From Saccharomonospora sp. CUA-673 (GTDB lineage: Bacteria > Actinomycetota > Actinomycetes > Mycobacteriales > Pseudonocardiaceae): 64,000 nucleotides of DNA. The DNA lies in contig NZ_MKKE01000018.1 in assembly GCF_001942305.1 (NCBI RefSeq), positions 1-64,000 on the forward strand, given 5' to 3'. Positions 61,006-64,000 of this stretch are shown here, in pieces. Each line of letters starts with the position of its first letter. Positions within the stretch are counted from its first letter, which is position 1. A program made the translations under genes and the position numbers. Below the pieces are notes generated by a model. It did no database searches. It was not told where the DNA came from and was given only the letters and a program-made list of their open reading frames with translations.

Positions 61006-61350
61006 ATGACGACCGTGAATCCCGCCGCCGCGTCCCACCCTCCGCCTCTGACTCAGGAGGCCGCGGACCCGGGAAAAGCGGCCGATCTCGCCCGCGTCTT
61101 CAAGGCCCTGTCCGACGGAACCCGGTTGCGTCTGCTCTCACTCGTCGCGGCGCACGACGGCGGTGAGGCGTGCGTCTGCGACCTCACCGAACCGGTGAAC
61201 CTGTCGCAGCCGACCGTCAGCCACCACCTCAAGATCCTCGTCGACGCCGGCCTCCTGCACCGCGAGCAACGCGGAAAGTGGTCGTACTACGCCCTCGTCC
61301 CCGGCGCACTCGACCGCCTCGGCGAGCTCCTGACCGACACCGTCCACTGA
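61006..61350 (+). CDS. ArsR-family metal(loid)-responsive repressor
   Basis: A 114-residue winged-helix repressor. The sensory site is the Cys pair of EACVCDLTEPV near residue 45 (the CxCDL motif of ArsR/CmtR-like proteins), and the recognition helix is NLSQPTVSHHLKILVDAGLL near 60. It is typical for As(III) or Sb(III) sensing. ATG 61006 is one possible start; GTG 61015 is close and in frame. It represses the divergent permease. Confidence 0.85.
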   Translation: MTTVNPAAASHPPPLTQEAADPGKAADLARVFKALSDGTRLRLLSLVAAHDGGEACVCDLTEPVNLSQPTVSHHLKILVDAGLLHREQRGKWSYYALVPGALDRLGELLTDTVH

Positions 61351-61448
61351 CCGGTCGGAGCCCCCGGCCCAGCACAGCTATCGGTGCAACGGACTCGGCC
61401 ACGCGCAGGGGTGGATATAGTTCCCCCTGCACCGCACACGCGGCGCCG

Positions 61449-61522
61449 GGGCCGGTAGCTCAGTTGGTTAGAGCAGGGGACTCATAATCCTTTGGCCGTC
61501 GGTTCAAGTCCGACCCGGCCCA
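61449..61522 (+). tRNA. tRNA-Met (anticodon CAT), elongator type
   Basis: A 74-nt gene folding into a clover leaf. The acceptor stem GGGCCGG (61449-61455) pairs with CCGGCCC (61515-61521). The D-loop is GTTGGTTAGAG, the anticodon loop CTCATAA with anticodon at 61483-61485, and the T-loop GGTTCAAGTCC. Initiator features are absent. The 3' CCA is not encoded. It is followed at once by an integrase gene, the usual tRNA attachment arrangement. Isoleucine tRNA with a modified CAT is the only alternative. Confidence 0.8.
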
Positions 61523-61570
61523 CCCTTGTGACCTGCGTGTTCTCGGTATCGCCCATCCGGGTTCGACCCC

Positions 61571-61592
61571 TTGGGTGCGAAATTGGGTGCGA
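61571..61592 (+). repeat. Direct repeats before the integrase
   Basis: TTGGGTGCGA occurs at 61571-61580 and again at 61583-61592, 12 bp apart. They lie between the tRNA and the integrase start, where integrase arm or excisionase sites would be expected. Confidence 0.5.
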
Positions 61593-61605
61593 GTAGCCTC
61601 CGAGT

Positions 61606-62883
61606 ATGGCTCGGAGACGTACCGACGGCCGCCAGCGCGGTCGCATCGAGCAGCGCGGCGGGAGTCTGCGCGTCGTGGTGTACGCCGGGGACGACCCGGT
61701 GACGGGTCGTCGGACGTACCTCCGAGAGAAGATCAACGGCACGGACGATGCGGCGTGGCGTAAGGCTGAGAACACGCTGACGCAGTTGCGGGCCAAGGTG
61801 CTCAAGCAGCGGTCGACGGCGTCGACGGTGACGTTCGGCTATGCCGTTGATGAGTGGTTGCGTACCGCCGATATCGAGCAGAGCACGCGGGACAGCTATG
61901 TCGGATACATCGATCGCGTGATCAAGCCCGTGCTCGGCGACGTCGCGGTGAGCAAGCTCGGAGCGCGGCAGCTGGAGAACCTCTACGCGGACCTGCGTCG
62001 GTGCCGGATGCGCTGCGATGGGAAGGCGGTTGTCGAGAAGCACAAGGCTGACGGAGAGCACGACTGTGCTGCCGAGGGGTGCGTGGCGCACGGGTGTAGG
62101 CCGATGGCGGCCTCGACGGTGCGGCAGATCCACTCGATCATCAGCAGCGCCTTGAATGCGGCGGTGCGGTGGGAGTGGATTGAGAGCAATCCGGCCAAGA
62201 ACGCCCAGCGGCCGAAGCTGCGCCCGCCGGATCCCCAGCCCCCGACGCCGGCTGACGCGGCTCGATTGGTGGAGGCTGCTTTCGAGCTGGGTGATGATTG
62301 GGGCACGCTCGTGTGGCTGGTGATGACCACCGGTATGCGGCGGGCCGAGGTTGCCGGGTTGCGTTGGTCGCGAGTCGACCTGGATGCCGAGATCATCGAG
62401 ATTCGGCACACCTATGTGCAGAGCAAGGGCAAGGGGCTGGAGAAGGACACGAAGACGCACCAGATGCGCCGCGTCGCCCTCGACTCCGAGACCGTCACGT
62501 TGTTGCGCGCGCACAAGGAAAACTGTCGCGACGAGCTCGCCGAGGTGGGCGTGGAACTCGACGAGGACATGTTCGTGTTCATGGGGGCGCGCAGTGCCGA
62601 TGCGACCACGCCGTATCCGCCGGACGCGATCTCCCGTCGGTACAAGCGCATGGCGGCACGCCTGAACCCACCGGTCAACACCCACATCCACGCACTGCGC
62701 CACTTCTCGGCGACCGAACTGTTGTCAGCGGGCGTCGACCTCCGCACGGTCGCCGGCCGCCTCGGCCACGGCGGAGGAGGAGCGACGACGCTCCGCGTAT
62801 ACGCGGCCTGGGTGGCGGCGAGCGACCGGAAAGCAGCCGAGATCCTCGGCTCGCGCCTGCCGAAGCGCGTACCAAGGGAATGA
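61606..62883 (+). CDS. Tyrosine site-specific integrase
   Basis: A 425-residue recombinase. The N-terminal arm-binding region is basic, the core-binding (SAM-like) domain spans about residues 65-170, and the catalytic residues are the Arg of TTGMRRAEVAGLRW near 245, the His-x-x-Arg of HALRHFSATELL near 362 and the Tyr of LRVYAAW near 397. A Cys-rich insertion (CRMRCDGKAVVEKHKADGEHDCAAEGC near 127) is unusual. It starts 84 bp after the tRNA-Met end, so the tRNA 3' end is the probable attachment site. Confidence 0.93.
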   Translation: MARRRTDGRQRGRIEQRGGSLRVVVYAGDDPVTGRRTYLREKINGTDDAAWRKAENTLTQLRAKVLKQRSTASTVTFGYAVDEWLRTADIEQSTRDSYVGYIDRVIKPVLGDVAVSKLGARQLENLYADLRRCRMRCDGKAVVEKHKADGEHDCAAEGCVAHGCRPMAASTVRQIHSIISSALNAAVRWEWIESNPAKNAQRPKLRPPDPQPPTPADAARLVEAAFELGDDWGTLVWLVMTTGMRRAEVAGLRWSRVDLDAEIIEIRHTYVQSKGKGLEKDTKTHQMRRVALDSETVTLLRAHKENCRDELAEVGVELDEDMFVFMGARSADATTPYPPDAISRRYKRMAARLNPPVNTHIHALRHFSATELLSAGVDLRTVAGRLGHGGGGATTLRVYAAWVAASDRKAAEILGSRLPKRVPRE

Positions 62884-62925
62884 GGTAAGCGCGGCAGCAC
62901 CAGTGTGGCGCGGGCACTCGGATTG

Positions 62926-64000
62926 CTAGTTGTGTTCGTCGATTCCCGTACGTGGCTTATCCCTGCATAGTGTTGCGAAGTCGCATCGATCGCAATGAGA
63001 GCACCAGACGGGAAGGCGAGGGAGCTGGTTCTTCCTTAGAGATTCACCCGCCTTCTGAATGTCGCTCCGAATGCCATTCAGGAGTGAACCTTCGATCTCC
63101 TCTCGGGTGTTTCGCCCTTCCTCATCGAGGTTTAGGACCTCGATGAGGTCGGCGTTTTCGCCCGTGAGCTCGCTGTAGCCGAGCGCGTAGACGTGGAGCT
63201 GGTCACGTGTGACTTCCTCGGCCTGCGCACGATCTGTCGACTTGAAGTCCACGATGGCGAGCTCGTCGGTGTCGAGCTTGCGGATCAGGTCGATACGTCC
63301 GTCGACCGTGATACCTTCACCGACATGGACTTGGATCTGTTTCTCCGAGTGGACGGTACGCGAGATCTCCTCGCCATGTGTGCGGAAGTAGCGCCGGATC
63401 GCTTTGATCGCCGCCCTGGTGAGGTTCCGCTTTAACTCCGGATAGGCGAAGGGCACATGGAGGTGTGTCTCGACGAGCTGTTCCGCTTGGGACTCGTCGA
63501 GTAGCTGGCCGGCAGCGGCTTTCTTGTGAACCTCGGCAAGGGCATCGTGGAGGCCCTTACCGTAACCGAGGGCCTCGTGCAGGGGTGGGTTGAAGCCGTA
63601 CAGGAATCGCATCTTGAAGGAGTATGGGCACTCGAAGAGATACTTGAGCTCAGAGAACGACAAGGTGACGTGCGGTGTCTCGTGGCGAGGCGACGGCGTC
63701 AGCTTCTTAGTCGCGCGCGCCGAGCCTGGCCGTGTCGAGACCCAGGTCTGTGCGGAACAGTGATCGAACAGCGGCGACCGGTTCTTGTAAAGCTTGCTGT
63801 CACCAGGCGAGAACGTCAGGTTGAGGTACTTCTGCGAACGAGTCACCGCGACGTAGAATAGGCGCGTCTCGTCCTCAGTTGTTCCGCGGTATCGGTCAGG
63901 GTCCTCGACCGCTGTCTGCGGGATGACGTGGAACAGGCCGAGCCCACCGTGCCGCTTGGACGGAAACCGATTCTTGCGCAAGCACGGGACGAAAACGACG
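62926..64000 (-). CDS. UvrD-like helicase with C-terminal PD-(D/E)XK nuclease, cut by window edge
   Basis: The last 358 codons of a large protein. At the edge VVFVPCLRKNRFPSK fits helicase motif V/VI surroundings and DETRLFYVAVTRSQKYLNL is motif VI of UvrD/RecB-type helicases. The nuclease part follows: ITVDGRIDLIRKLDTDELAIVDFKSTDRAQ has the D-x(n)-DxK active site, and CSHCDRCDFATLC has cysteines like the Fe-S cluster of AddB/Cas4. GC content and codon bias are lower than in the chromosome part, in keeping with an island. The N-terminal helicase lies outside the window. Confidence 0.85.
   Translation of the reverse strand, partial: VVFVPCLRKNRFPSKRHGGLGLFHVIPQTAVEDPDRYRGTTEDETRLFYVAVTRSQKYLNLTFSPGDSKLYKNRSPLFDHCSAQTWVSTRPGSARATKKLTPSPRHETPHVTLSFSELKYLFECPYSFKMRFLYGFNPPLHEALGYGKGLHDALAEVHKKAAAGQLLDESQAEQLVETHLHVPFAYPELKRNLTRAAIKAIRRYFRTHGEEISRTVHSEKQIQVHVGEGITVDGRIDLIRKLDTDELAIVDFKSTDRAQAEEVTRDQLHVYALGYSELTGENADLIEVLNLDEEGRNTREEIEGSLLNGIRSDIQKAGESLRKNQLPRLPVWCSHCDRCDFATLCRDKPRTGIDEHN

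Noticed and set aside
61449..61522. Initiator tRNA-Met
   Set aside because: The acceptor stem begins with a paired G, unlike the unpaired first base of initiator tRNAs. The body is the elongator type.

Overview
The window is high-GC DNA (about 70% by eye) with dense gene packing, frequent GTG starts and many 4-base ATGA or GTGA gene overlaps. Several families are typical of actinobacteria: PucR/CdaR regulators, DUF6221, DUF5134, DUF4235, Holin-X proteins and a SigC-like ECF sigma factor. A soil actinomycete of the Pseudonocardiaceae type is my best inference, but no marker gene fixes the genus. Most of the content is catabolic: uptake systems, small-molecule oxidations and a local regulator for each cluster.

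Layout. 1-344: end of an IS3-family element. 489-11364: a lactam (5-oxoproline) module. It has PxpB and PxpC with a biotin carrier, a biotin carboxylase and a molybdenum hydroxylase large subunit on the minus strand, and a PucR regulator and PxpA divergently. An FAD oxidase and an EutH-type permease lie beyond. 11520-18325: metallo-hydrolase, a coupled lipoprotein/NRAMP-like/PRC-barrel operon, a Holin-X/DUF3618/DUF4235 operon, a MerR-SDR pair and a SpoU methyltransferase. 18356-26013: LacI-controlled sugar locus (isomerase, FGGY kinase, ABC importer). 26127-28665: small membrane protein, SSS symporter and TetR regulator. 28682-34192: alpha/beta hydrolase, three MpaB-type oxygenases, a TetR and an SRPBCC protein. 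34285-38513: cobalamin riboswitch and a four-gene importer. 38527-47044: PucR regulator, symporter, and a ureohydrolase/TPP enzyme/aldehyde dehydrogenase set that fits the arginine transaminase pathway, then an NCS1 permease. 47102-49746: copper-type chaperone, DUF5134 protein, anti-sigma and ECF sigma. 49769-54612: SnoaL-like protein, a GntR-controlled FAH/VOC/deacetylase operon, an aldo/keto reductase and a remnant of a GH3 glucosidase. 54634-59601: IclR-controlled D-galactonate operon (DgoK, DgoA, DgoD, MFS) with a terminator. 59620-61350: S4 protein and an ArsR-permease pair. 61449-64000: tRNA-Met, tyrosine integrase and the edge of a lower-GC island that carries a helicase-nuclease.

Twelve genes appear frameshifted. 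In every case the frame is restored by adding missing base(s) inside a GC-rich run, and the repaired gene has the normal length for its family. I read these as assembly errors, not decay. These genes are annotated over their full repaired span.

The unifying biology is scavenging of nitrogenous and sugar-acid compounds: lactams, guanidino compounds, galactonate, sugars and B12. Several regulators have recognisable dyads or spaced repeats beside their targets.
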